From the NCBI GenBank assembly GCA_016617855.1, contig JAECUM010094209.1:1-64000 (forward strand): DNA of 64,000 bases, in the 5' to 3' direction. The position numbers and the translations under genes are program-made. Of the stretch, positions 47,455 to 58,807 are shown in pieces. The stretch comes from Megalonaias nervosa. Taxonomy: Eukaryota > Mollusca > Bivalvia > Unionida > Unionidae. Position 1 is the first letter of the stretch, and each line of letters starts with the position of its first letter. Under the pieces are notes generated by a model, which was not told the origin of the DNA, searched no databases, and was given only the letters and a program-made list of their open reading frames with translations.

Positions 47455-47825
47455 TCTATCCTATGATGCAATATATAAACAGTAAATAGGGGAATAAATC
47501 CTAAGAAAAATGTGATGAATTTCCCCCATTTTTTAAATCCATTTTTAATTATTGATGATATAACATGTACTAAAATGGGAGTTGCAATAAAACGTGTTCA
47601 TATTATTTCCAGTCAGATTATTCCTATTATTACACAAAACCACATACGTGTTTTATTCCAAGTTCATGGTCGTTGTCAAAACATATCAAATGAGCTCTTT
47701 TCCCCCTACTAGAATCAAAACATGAATGTAGTTTTGTATTTATTACAGTTAAAAAAAAAACTAAAAACAACCTTTCCAAATATGTTTAGCTAAAATGTAT
47801 AAATGGAAGTCAAAGCAAACTGAAG

Positions 47826-48041
47826 TATCATATGTACTTGCATACAAGTCCAACTTCAAACTGCACAGACCCAGATCTGCTGTCCCATAAAGTGCTGGCA
47901 GATCCGAGTCTGTGCAGTTTGCTGGGAGTAATTAGTAGAATAAACATGACAGATTCTGATCTGCAGGTGTATTATGTTACAGCAGATCAGGATCTTTGTT
48001 GTTTGCAGTTTGACTCAACTTATAAACGAGCATAGATGGCA
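47826..48041. mobile_element. double-hairpin foldback MITE, copy 10
   Basis: Complete: gacccagatctgct...ggcagatccgagtc, then agattctgatctgc...gcagatcaggatct. The outer stem pairs cttcaaactgcac with sequences such as gtttgcagtttgac. Confidence 0.85.
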
Positions 48042-48174
48042 CTGTAATTTATAAAAGTTTTATGTCATGGATGAGAAAATACTGATGCACAGACGTCAGT
48101 TAAAACACCTAAATAGTTCATATGTACTAAGAAAACACATACTAAACACAGTGATATATGATTAAATGGGTATG

Positions 48175-48250
48175 TAATAAACCAGCAACCTTTTCTGGAT
48201 CACATTAGTCAGGCACTCTACCAACAGAGCATTTGCAGCGCCGCATCTGC
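48175..48250 (-). mobile_element. SINE head fragment
   Basis: On the - strand, tgctctgttggtagagtgcc is an A-box-like stretch and aaggttgctggttta a decayed B box. Confidence 0.4.
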
Positions 48251-48649
48251 TTTAAATCTTAGCTGCAACAAACATTGTAGACAAAGATCTTCTGGCTCAC
48301 AATGAGATGGAAGATCTGTCTGGGATGATGCTATGCATGGTTGGAGGTGTTTTGTACATGAGCACTGAACATGCACTTGTATTACACTGTATTGTCTTTA
48401 TTTTTTTTACGCTTTTTATTAGTATCTTTTCAGGTGTACAAATAATTAAAGGTAACTGATGGTTTATGAAAAGTTAAGAGTGCACGAAAAACAGCAGACA
48501 ACGCAGTATATACAATAATGTTACCAAATTTATGTTATACACCTATACAGCAATATGTTACAGATTTTGGACAAGCTTAAGTCTAAGATGACATTAGAAA
48601 TTACAAAAAAACCCACAGCAATACATGGGAACAAAAACAGCACAAAACA

Positions 48650-48800
48650 AATTTAGTTTCATTCTATGGGTTGCTGGTTCAAACCCTGCCCATACCTGCT
48701 CAGATGGCTGCCATGATGTGCCTCTGGGTAGGGCACTTTTCTACATCTACCATTATTCATCACTGAATAGTCATTCATTTGTTGATGTGTCATTAAAACA
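48650..48800 (+). mobile_element. SINE fragment with B box
   Basis: gggttgctggttcaaaccctg (B box) is followed by a body with cctctgggtagggcactttt and cattcatttgttgatgtgtc, ending aaaacatcaatctt. Confidence 0.5.
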
Positions 48801-49286
48801 TCAATCTTAAGAATTAAATATAAAAATATAAATCTATTTTCAAACCATAATACAAGTTTAGAAGTTATATTTGGCACAATGGAAACTAATAGTCTATGGC
48901 CATTGATTGGTTGAAATTAATGCTCTATCGCCATTGACTGGTTGAAATTGGTGGAAGACATTTTATAGGCTTACTGTACTCTTTTGTTAAACCTTAAGAA
49001 AAGTCAATTATTCCAAATGTTTTAAAAAATTACATGTACACATAGTGGAAGCGAATAATTTATGGTTTTTTATTCATCAAAAGAACTGGAAGACAATTAT
49101 TAAGTGACAAGTAACAATGTTTCTTTACTCAATGGAATATGGATGCATATCAATGAAAGTTTGACAGATGAGCACTCCTATTATCTCAGTACTAAATTTC
49201 AAACTGTAGGTAGCTGAATTTTTATTAAAAAAATTTAATCGTAATTAAATTTGCAACCAGAGGTCCTTAATTTAACAAAATGCATT

Positions 49287-49532
49287 TTGGGGCCCTCAGG
49301 TGGCTGAGTGGACTAAAACACTTGCCTTTACTGATCAATGCCATTTCACCTCTGTCTGCATGGGTTCGAGTCTTGGGCTCGGCCAACATGGGTATGTGGG
49401 AAAGCTTGCCAGTAGCTTCCCATGGGTTGGTGGTTCTTACCAGGGTTTTCCCTGGTTCTTCCTCCACCAGCTATACTGGCTGCCATATATAGCCTATCAA
49501 GAGCTGAAAATGGCATTAAACCCACAAAAACC
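49287..49532 (+). mobile_element. full-length SINE (type A) with 12-bp target duplication
   Basis: Head ggggccctcaggtggctgag, B box gggttcgagtc (49362-49372), body cttcccatgggttggtggttc and cttcctccaccagctatac, tail ggcattaaacccacaaaaacc. Perfect duplications ACAAAATGCATT at 49275-49286 and 49533-49544. Confidence 0.88.
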
Positions 49533-49894
49533 ACAAAATGCATTGTACCTGTACATAAGAAAATGGGTTTTACTAAACTTTTCTGTTTATTGTTCTGATG
49601 ATGTGGAAATTTTGTCACAACCTGTTACAAGCAGTAATGACTGCAAAAAAAGTTGACATTGTCATTTGTAAATTTGTAATGCATTGTTATAAATAATGCA
49701 CATCCTCATAGCATGAAAAATAAGAATGCATGCACTTTATCATTGCAATTAAAGTTCTTTGATTTTGTTTACTATGAAAAATTTAGAATCAATGATGCAC
49801 TTTATGCTGCATCACTGGACATACAAGCCTTATTTACTCATGTACAATACATACACAACTGAAAATTATAGTGCAGACCCAGATCTACTACCAC

Positions 49895-50648
49895 ATCATG
49901 TGTTGGCATATCTGTAACTGCCTTTGTGCATCATGTGTTGGCATATCTGCAAGTGCCATTGTGCACCATGTGTTTGCATATCTGCAAGTGCCCTTCAGTA
50001 TCACATGTTGGCATACCTGCAAGTGCCTTTGTGCATCATGTATTGGCATATCTGCAAGTGCCTTTGTGCATCATGTGTTGGCATATCTGCAAGTGCTTTA
50101 GTGCATCATGTATTGGCATATCTGCAAATGCTTTAGTGCATCCTGTGTTGGCATATCTGCAAGTGCCTTTGTGCATCATGTATTGGCATATCTGCAAGTG
50201 CCTTTGAGCATCATGTATTGGCATATCTGCAAGTGCCTTTCAGTATCATGTGTTGGTATATCTGCAAGTACCTTTCAGTATCATATGCTGGCATATCTGC
50301 AAGTGCCTTTTAGTATCATGTGTTGACATATATGCAAGTGCCTTTCAGTATCATATGTTGGCACATCTGAAAGTGCCGTTGTGCATCATGTGTTGGCATA
50401 TATGCAAGTGCCTTTCAGTATCATATGTTGGCACATCTGCAAGTGCCTTTGAGCATCATGTGTTGGCATATCTGCAAGTACCTTTTAGTATCATGTGTTG
50501 GCATATCTGCAAGTGCCTTTGTGCATCATGTGTTGGCATATCTGCAAGTGCTTTGTGCATCATGTGTTGGCATATCTGCAGGTGCCTTTGTGCATCATAT
50601 ATAGGTATATCTATAACAGTCTCGGTATATCATGTGCTGGCATATCTG
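49895..50648. repeat. 35-bp minisatellite, about 21 units
   Basis: Unit tgcaagtgcctttgtgcatc plus atgtgttggcatatc. Two unit versions alternate (gtgcatcatg and cagtatcatg). Overlapping Cys/Ser/His-rich open frames in three frames are caused by the array. Confidence 0.93.
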
Positions 50649-50655
50649 AACTGCA

Positions 50656-50757
50656 GACCATAAAACTTGGGAGTTTGAGATTGAGTTTTCACTCTCAGGC
50701 AATCAAGACCATAAAACTTGGGAGTTTGAGATTGAGTTTTCACTCTCAGGCAATCAA
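50656..50757. repeat. 51-bp perfect duplication
   Basis: gaccataaaacttgggagtt through ctctcaggcaatcaa is present twice, immediately after the 35-bp array. Confidence 0.95.
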
Positions 50758-50932
50758 AAGTGGCATTACAAAAGTAAGTTCCTTTGTGAGAGGCTAACAT
50801 AAAATCTCACAGTTGGGTGTGTATAATACATGATAAATATGGCAACTTAACATTCTGCACTGTATCATAGCTTCATAGCTTTCTTAGTTAATCATTTATA
50901 AATTATAATTCTCATTTCCTTTGCATATCATA

Positions 50933-51400
50933 TGGGCCTTCATATTTGTAATACTCATCATAGGAGCCTTCATATTTGTCACACTCATCATACAGGCTTT
51001 CATATTTGTCACACTCATCATACAGGCCTTCATATTTGTCACACTCATCAGTGACCTTTATATTTGTCATACTCATCATATTGACCTTTATAATTGTCAC
51101 ACTCATCATGCAGGCCTTCATATTTGTCACACTCATCATAGTAACCTTTATATTTGTCACACTCATCATCGTGACCTTTATAATTGTCACACTTATCATG
51201 CATGCCTTCATATTTGTCACACTCATCATAGACACCTTTATAATTGTCATACTCATCACAAGGACCTTCATATTTGTCACAAACATCAAAGGGACCTTTA
51301 TAATTGTCATACTCATCATAGGGGCCTTTATAATTGTCATACTCATCATAGGGGCCTTTATAATTGTCATACTCATCATAGGGGCCTTCATATATATTAC
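50933..51400. repeat. 30-bp minisatellite, about 15-16 units
   Basis: Unit ggccttcatatttgtcacac plus tcatcatag. The variants tttataattgtcat and cttcatatttgtcac are interspersed. It reads open in several frames on both strands (period 30); no gene is inferred. Confidence 0.93.
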
Positions 51401-51473
51401 ACATTACAACACAAGCCATAACATCATTCATAATATACTATATCCAATATTCACACGTGTTCAATTTATTATT

Positions 51474-51690
51474 GTATATACTTGTTTATAAGTCAATTCA
51501 AACTGCAAACAACAAAGATCCCGATCTGCTGTATCACAATGCACTGGCAGATTAGGATCTATGCTGTTTATTCAACTGTTCCTCCTAACCAACTGCACAG
51601 ACCCAGATCTGCCGGTGCATTATGCAACAGCAGATTTGGGCCTGTGCAGTTTGCAGTTGGGCTCGTTTTACAGGCAATTATATATGGTAT
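51474..51690. mobile_element. double-hairpin foldback MITE, copy 11
   Basis: Complete: agatcccgatctgc...ggcagattaggatct, then gacccagatctgcc...agcagatttgggcc. It ends gcagttgggctcg...tatatatggta. Confidence 0.85.
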
Positions 51691-52189
51691 CTGGTTCAAT
51701 TAACATTACATCATTCACTCATCTCATCCTCTTTTTAAAAAATAATTATTATACAAATGTTAATTTGCTAATTTCATTTTTCTCACCATAACATTTCACA
51801 TGGTATCATACAATTCACGTCAGAGGCATTGCATTAAAACACCACATGCTTGTTCAATTTACACATTGTATCATACTGTACACAATGATGAGACAAAATA
51901 ATCCACAAAGGTGGTGGAAACAAATGCTGGCTAATGCCACTAGTCACTATATATGTTGCACCTGGTTTTGAAAAACATTAAAATACATCAACAAAATAAT
52001 CTTATCTCCTTTGTCTTGTACATTATTCATGTTTCCAACTAGACCATGAATATGGAAAAAAAAAATGTTTATTTAAAGAAATATACAGAGATTCTTGTCA
52101 CCTAAGATGTAATTAGTATTTTAGACAATTTATATATATTTTACTGGGTGTGACACCCCCAACAAATATTGATAAAAAATGGAATTATA

Positions 52190-53010
52190 TCTCACCTGCT
52201 CCCCTGCCTAATACAGATACAAATGTTTTTCACTTCCAAATGACCCTGCCCCTGCCTTGAAGGCAAATGGTGGGTTAGAGTGCATGAATATGAAAGGGTA
52301 ATTATCACTGACTCGACAGTTTAAATTTGGCAGCCGTCCCTTCCAAGGTTCATTCTTATGCACATACAACAAAGTTTAACTGACCATTGAACCAAGATTT
52401 TAAAATGACCCTGACTTTGCCTGAGGAAAATGGAAGGATGGATGCAAAAGGGTAGAGTTTCCTGATTCTACAGTCAACAGCTATACCTCCGTGGGTCTGG
52501 GACTCAGGACCCTCTGGAACACTTATCCAAGATTTTCAAATGACCTTGACTTTTCATAAGAGTCACAGGTAGAGGGTTGGGGTGCATGGCAGAGCTTCCA
52601 ATTTTACAGTCCAATATTATGGCTATCCATCCTTGGATTTGGGAATTGTGACCATACAGAAAAAACCTTTACCATAAACTTAACCAAGATTTTCAAATGG
52701 CCTTGACACTGCTAGAGGAAAAGAGAAGAACTGGGCTGCAATAATGCATGAATTCTTAATGTCAGAACTTTCTGATTCTACAGCTCAAGCACGAAAGTTA
52801 TTCCTCACAGGGCGTGTGACCTATGACCATACAAAGAGAAAAAAAAACTTGTTCAAGATTTTCAAATGACATTAACCATGCCCGATATTTGCAGAGTGGG
52901 TAGGGATGCATGGATATGGAAGAGCCAACCATCCTGATTATATAATCCAAATATGACAGCTATTTCCCCTGGGTTTCGGACTTATGACCATACTGAGAAA
53001 CTATAACCAA
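52190..53010. repeat. diverged ~155-bp tandem repeat, about 5 units
   Basis: accaagattttcaaatgacc recurs near 52225, 52390, 52525, 52683 and 52850. Each is followed by gcctgaggaaaatggaggg, ggtgcatgaatatgaaagg, ctgattctacagtcc and a gggtctgggactcatgaccat-like end. Confidence 0.75.
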
Positions 53011-53809
53011 AGCCTTTACTAATGTTGATGTCCTTGGCATTACTGCTGGTGGAATCAGTGATACCTAGGTCTCACCTGTGCAAAAGCAGGCAAGACAAAT
53101 CTGTATAAAATATAACATTCATTGTTATTTTAAAAACTGTACATGAAAACATGCCCTCTACTAATTACTCCTCATTGATTCTGTGTAAAATATGTTATGT
53201 CAGCATAAACACATGAAATGAAATCCACTCTGTGAAACATAATATTTTTTTTATCTGATTTCAATTATGAAGCCTTCAGATGATGTACAACCAGAAACAA
53301 ACTTGAGCTTTTTAAAAGAATGCAGTTTATATAACACATTTTGACCCCAGAGTCAAAAAATTTTACATTTTGTCACCTTTACCTTTTATTGTGCATACTT
53401 TTTCAAAAAAAAAATTTATATTCACTTTTAATATTTCATCTTGCTAGAGTATATATTTATACCAGTATTATAATATTTTGAAGGGTTTATGATCCTAAAC
53501 TTGTTAGCAATTTTTACCGTTACATTTTTAGAACTGTACTGATTAATCAGCACTTTATTGCCTGGATTGTGCTGATGTGCTGTTAAACAATATGTATCCA
53601 TCCATCTATACATACATAAGAAATTAAATTATTATCTGAAATCTATCAGATGTCTCAGTGAAAGCTACTGCATTATTTTAGATCTTAAAAATATAAATTA
53701 GCTGTAAAATTCAGTGACCTACTTTTGCCTTTAATAAGATCACTATCCACTGGATCATCTGAAAACTATGTATATATATTTAATGCCCTAAGGTAATGAA
53801 ACCACTGAG

Positions 53810-53812
<3 letters not shown>

Positions 53813-53870
<58 letters not shown>
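53813..53870. repeat. poly(A) tract of 58 bases
   Basis: An uninterrupted A run followed by caacaac. No retroelement body is recognisable upstream. Confidence 0.95.
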
Positions 53871-53871
<1 letters not shown>

Positions 53872-53929
53872 AACAACTTGGACTTGATTTAAACAGGCAA
53901 ATCTTATTTTCTAACTTGGTAAAGCAAAC

Positions 53930-54015
53930 TCGTCCTAATTAAAAGAACACTGTTGTCTGCTTTATTCATCCTAATAAACAAGTACACTGTTGTCTGCTTT
54001 ATTCATTTTTGCAGA
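53930..54015. repeat. 42-bp direct duplication
   Basis: acactgttgtctgctttatt plus catcctaat(t/a)aa occurs twice in a row. Confidence 0.85.
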
Positions 54016-54150
54016 AGGACCCGAGGTTACAAATGTGCTTCTGTTGAAAGAGATGTGTTACAGAGACCACCCACCAGCACTGTCACATTACACAAATGTG
54101 ACAAGTAATCCAAAAGCAGTTAACTGTGACATCGATGCAACATTATCCTA

Positions 54151-54340
54151 ACATATATACTCACCAATATGTCAGCTGCAACAACAAACACATACCCTGA
54201 TCTGCCATCACATAATGTGCCATGAGATCAGGGTCTTTGATGTTTGTTCTACTAATTACTCCAAATAAACCGCTGGCACATTACGAGATTGGGCTATGCA
54301 GTGTGAAGTTGGACCGGACTTAAAAGTGAGTATAAGCGGT
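54151..54340. mobile_element. double-hairpin foldback MITE, copy 12
   Basis: Left end acatatatactcacc, one clear hairpin accctgatctgcc...gagatcagggtct, and a shortened second one. The right end is ggaccggacttaaaagtgag. It lies about 460 bp beyond the CHSY stop codon, so possibly in its 3' UTR. Confidence 0.8.
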
Positions 54341-54801
54341 ACTTGTAGCAAAATGTTTAACACAACTATATGGAGCAACAGATTTCTCTTTGCTGAAGCC
54401 ACCTTTTATTTAGAAAGACAAGACATACATTAAAGTAAATTAACTTAAAAAATGAGTTTAATCAAAAAACATTATATAGAGTTAATTTAAGATGTGATCA
54501 TAGATGTATGAACAGACAAGCACACAAATGCAAAAGAGACTACTAACGGACAGCTTCCACCAAGGAAGGCTTGACAAAAACCGAGACCACTGCCACCATC
54601 AACTGTGAAGTAATCCCTGAGCAATGCAAGACAGCATAAGAAAGCTAAGCAAAAATTTGAAATAGCTTTAGACAATGGTCCTTTCACTAAATATTCTACA
54701 ACATAAAAACTATGCCAATTTTATGTGTGTAAGCAGAACCTTTTCAAGGGGTACATTTATTGTCACTTACAATATACTTTAATACTGGTTCACAGTGCAT
54801 G
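54341..54801 (-). other. likely proximal 3' UTR of CHSY
   Basis: This lies directly downstream of the CHSY stop on the - strand. Several TTTATT (AATAAA on the - strand) hexamers occur, for example near 54404, but none has a decisive context. Confidence 0.4.
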
Positions 54802-56319
54802 TTAAGAAAGACCCTTTTTCTGTACTAATTCTGCCAGCTGTAACTGTGACCCCAATGAGGATGCCTTGCTGCCCACACACATCTGAAACTGTGCTGGATC
54901 AAGTTTTACATCACAGTTTATGTGGTGGAATGCATGGACCATTCCCAGATCTACTGAACGAAAAATTGTCAAGTTACTGGCAACACTTTTGCCAAATAGA
55001 TCCACATCTTCTTTTCCCCACCCCTGGATACTGATATCGAATCCTCCAACAGCCTCCAGGTCACTCTGATACATGGCTGCGATACCATAACCAAATTGTC
55101 GCCAATAACCCATCGTGGCTGATTTGTCGTTGATGTCAATGTCGCATTGGTTCATTGGTTTATCAGAGCATACGATACTGGGGTCGTACTGACTGAACAC
55201 TACAGGAAAATATATTTGTGAACCTCGAATGGTGTTCAAACGAATGCGAGACAAGGAATCCATGTTAAACAAGATGTCTACATCAACAAAAAAGAGAAGA
55301 TCACTGGCTGAACACTGCTTTGCGCCGAGATCAAGAGCGCCAGCTCTGGCAAAAGGTCCTTTTGCTTCAGTGACTTCAATAGTTCTGCCACCATATTTTT
55401 TCTGATATTGTCCAACTACTTTGATAATCTCATCCACGTCTTCTTTGGGACTATTTTCAGTGAAAAGAACTAAATGAAGAACTGAAGGGTTATGGGGACT
55501 GAGACAGACATCCTCAAAATTTTTCATGAATCGTTTGAACTCTGTCATTTTCCCTGCTAAAGGCAGAATAAAATGAATGATTTCTGTAAGTTTTTGATCT
55601 AAGATATTGTGATTACCTATAAAATGTCGAAATATATTTGGGGAATGGTGCATTTCACTGGAATCTGTCACCGAAGTAAAAGGACTTTCTATGACTTCAA
55701 TTTCAGTGAAAGGTTGCCGAAGATAAGAATGTCTCCTAACTGGTACAGTCATTCTTTTACCTTTGTGTTTTCTGTATGTTAATAAAACATCCAGGACATA
55801 ATCCGCTCCATAAGGAGAAGTTGTTCTTGTATATCCATACAAGATCTCCTTAAAGTCGATAGTCCTACCTTTCTGACGAGCATTTTTGTTAAACGAAGAA
55901 ATTGTTTGTTCAATAGTCTCATCAAGAGCTATTTTCAAAGATGAATCAATACTTTTACGTGGATTTACCTTTGCATGCGATGAGATTGACCGAAAGAAAT
56001 AATCCCATACTGGTAAATCTTCATCTAACGTGGGAACATAGTTTAACAATGATGGATGTACACTGTAATATTTCTTCTTTGTGGAAGGACTCTGTTCATT
56101 GAGAACCTGGTTCATGTCATCTATCTCCCGCTGAAGATAAATAATTTTCTGCCGTAGTTCCATTATGTGTGTGGATTTTATATAATTATACACACGATAT
56201 TGATGGGTTGGAGTTTTGACTGGGTGCAATGTTATTGCCTTCAGGACTTCTTTATCTTTCAGTGCTGTCTCAAATGATCCTCGATAGTCTTTAAAGTTCT
56301 GGAAAAATAGGTGCTGCAT
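54802..56319 (-). CDS. CHSY1: chondroitin sulfate synthase (CHSY1/CHSY3 type), last exon
   Basis: This 505-residue open frame encodes the C-terminal part of a chondroitin synthase, a Golgi type II membrane enzyme that extends chondroitin chains with alternating GlcA and GalNAc. It starts MQHLFFQNFKDYRG, matching the family where its last large exon begins. The bases before it (56320-56321, read on the - strand) are AG after a T-rich tract, so the first Met is an exon start and not the initiator. Residues 28-62 (ITLHP...YRVYNYIKSTHIMELR), 154-196 (DFKEILYGYTR...TVPVRRH) and 339-485 are the best conserved. The C-terminal GalNAc-transferase (GT7-like) domain has the metal-binding DVD at 346-348 in LLFFVDVDILF, GGFD at 425-428 and WGKEDVD at 434-440. 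A His-rich VHAFHH is at 461-466. The stop is TAA at 54804-54802. The N-terminal membrane anchor and GlcA-transferase domain must be encoded beyond 64000. CHSY1 is preferred over CHSY3 only by convention; CHPF is less likely because the DxD motif is intact. Confidence 0.93.
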   Translation of the reverse strand: MQHLFFQNFKDYRGSFETALKDKEVLKAITLHPVKTPTHQYRVYNYIKSTHIMELRQKIIYLQREIDDMNQVLNEQSPSTKKKYYSVHPSLLNYVPTLDEDLPVWDYFFRSISSHAKVNPRKSIDSSLKIALDETIEQTISSFNKNARQKGRTIDFKEILYGYTRTTSPYGADYVLDVLLTYRKHKGKRMTVPVRRHSYLRQPFTEIEVIESPFTSVTDSSEMHHSPNIFRHFIGNHNILDQKLTEIIHFILPLAGKMTEFKRFMKNFEDVCLSPHNPSVLHLVLFTENSPKEDVDEIIKVVGQYQKKYGGRTIEVTEAKGPFARAGALDLGAKQCSASDLLFFVDVDILFNMDSLSRIRLNTIRGSQIYFPVVFSQYDPSIVCSDKPMNQCDIDINDKSATMGYWRQFGYGIAAMYQSDLEAVGGFDISIQGWGKEDVDLFGKSVASNLTIFRSVDLGMVHAFHHINCDVKLDPAQFQMCVGSKASSLGSQLQLAELVQKKGLS

Positions 56320-56937
56320 CTGAAATTATATATAAAAAAAAACAACATAAAAATAACTTGAAATTATATTTTAAAAAGCTGGCTGAAATGAATATAACCT
56401 AAGATGTTCATATTTCTTCTATTTCTAAACTTCATGGGTCATTCAAAATGAAGACAACTCTGGCTTTTTTTCCTACAGCATCATTCCAAGAACAAACTTT
56501 CAGATATAAAGGAACTACTGTTAATTGTAACCTATTCTTTAAAAAACTGTATGTAGTTTCATCACAGAAAATCCTTGCATACGTATATACATGTACGTGT
56601 TGCCTTCTGACCTGAGCTGTATTTATCAAGCCTGTGCACCAGAAAATACATAAAAGTTCAATAAATCAAGTTTGATTTTTTTTAGAAACAATCCAAGGAA
56701 AATATGAAACAATCTGCATTCAGCAAGTACTGAATTTCCAGTCAACCTATTTTTATTTTCCAATCAGATAAAGTGGGAGAGTTGTGGCTAATTATGACAT
56801 GTTATGAATGACACGTCACTGTCAGAAATCTGAAGTTGTGATTTGATTGGTTAACCACAAGGTCAGCAGAACATGACCACTTTTTGGTGTCCACCAGATC
56901 TCCACGTAGAACTGTGGAGATCTCATTTTAATCAGGA

Positions 56938-57078
56938 CACAACGGAACCTGTCTTGAAAGACCACTCCTTCTGCCTAAAAGACAGTCAATCACTGTATAA
57001 TCAATAAATCTGTGCGCTGAGAAAAATCTGGTCTTACAAGACAGGTGGTCTTTCATAGCAGGTATCTTTCAAGTTAAG
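56938..57078. mobile_element. possible short inverted-repeat element
   Basis: cctgtcttgaaagaccac on the left and gtcttacaagacaggtggtc on the right are partly complementary around a 100-bp core. It is MITE-like but only one copy is seen here. Confidence 0.3.
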
Positions 57079-57456
57079 TTTTACTTTAATACCCAGAGGA
57101 CCGTGAGCAAGAATATTTATAAAAATAGTGTTTAATCAGTGTATTGCATAACATTATTCCAGTTTTAACCTTATAATCCTAACTGGATAAGAATAACCAC
57201 AGAAATCTGTATAAAGAATACAGGTGACAGAATTTTATATACATGTAAAGCAGGACGTAACAAATTTCCTTTTTAAAAAGCATTTGATTTGAGCTTCATT
57301 AAAAATGTGCAAAACAGAAGTAAACGTAATTGAGCAGGAGGTACAATAGTGAAAACTATTAACTGTAAAACAATTTCAAAGTATCCAGATATCGGATAGT
57401 GAAAAACATTCAATCACATGTCTATGGAGCCATATTGCAGTATTGTCCATTTAATC

Positions 57457-58768
57457 ATGGTTCCCACGCTTTTCCAAAGATAAATTTCCAGGTCATTTCC
57501 AGGGTTTTTCCAGGATGAAATTAATTTTTTCAAGGTTCACATATGACCATTACTGAATGGAATTAAAATACATTTTAGATCATAAAATATTCATTTTCTA
57601 AATCTAAAGATATTTCTATTTCAAGACTCTCCAAAGTATCTAAGTCAGAAAAGATGATCATGTACAAAAACAAAACGTATCACACAAAACAAGTTTGACT
57701 ATATTCCTAAAATTTGGCATGTAAAGTCATTTCAGTGTACAGAATACAATTTCTGACTTTACTTTGCTGACCTGCATTATTTTGCTAAGTGGAAACAACA
57801 TAATAAGCATAAATTAGTTTTGTTTCCTTTCAAACCTTTAATTCTAAAGAATTCTATATATATATATATATATATATGCATGTTATACGAACTAAACATC
57901 TCCTATTACAGTATGCAAAAAACAAAACAGTAAAAGCAGAGTATTAGAATCTTATCTTGTAACAAAAAGAGTTTAACCCTGAATTTGTGTGTGCCAATAA
58001 GATCCCAAACAAGATTTTTCAAACAACCTACACTACTTAAGACAATTTGATTAAAAATCCATCATTAAAAAAAGGTTTACAAAAGGTTGATTTAAATTTT
58101 GACAAAAGACCTTCAAAATTATACATTGCTGTATAAACAAGGACTGAATTTTCTGTAAAATCAACTTGTCTTCTTGTGATTCGACAAACCAGTCCCCAAA
58201 CCTGTATTGATACAGGGGTTCCTATCGTTTTTTAAAATATAAAACAAGGGATGACAATTTCTCATTTCCCCAGTGTTCTATTCAAGATCTGCAAGCAATG
58301 TTTCAAGCTACATCTCACTGTGTAATAGTTTCATACCAAAGTTCAACTCAGAGATTCAACACTTTTGGACAATAAATTTGGCTTAAAACGAACAGCAGTC
58401 CGTTTTCTAATCCGGGTTTCCTCCGAATATTCCACCCCATTTTTCACATTTGGACATTTAGGTTGGGGTGTGGGGTCAGAGCAAATGCAAATCGAAAATT
58501 TAGAATTTGCCGCCACCGTGTAGTAGCGGCATAAGGTAGTCGCTTACCAGCGAGCCTAGCAAATTTAAACGACGTTATAATGACTTATACCTGCATGAAA
58601 TCGATAGCAAAATGATTTATTTTCTCAGAAATGGCAAGTATTATGTAATGTCTTTCATCCACTGACAGACCAGACTCAACTACAGCATAAATGAAACCTG
58701 ACCCTGTGCTCGCCATTTGCATTACTAGTCACACGACTTCACAAATCTCAAATAACTACATGATTGGG

Positions 58769-58807
<39 letters not shown>

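Noticed and set aside
49871..50663. Cys/His-rich repeat proteins of up to 137 residues resembling zinc-finger spacing
   Set aside because: Generated by the 35-bp array read in three frames; the pattern shifts frame with every unit and no Cys2His2 motif with correct spacing exists.
50912..51491. Several open frames of 120-170 residues on both strands
   Set aside because: All derive from the 30-bp minisatellite; no start context, no splice structure and no family resemblance.
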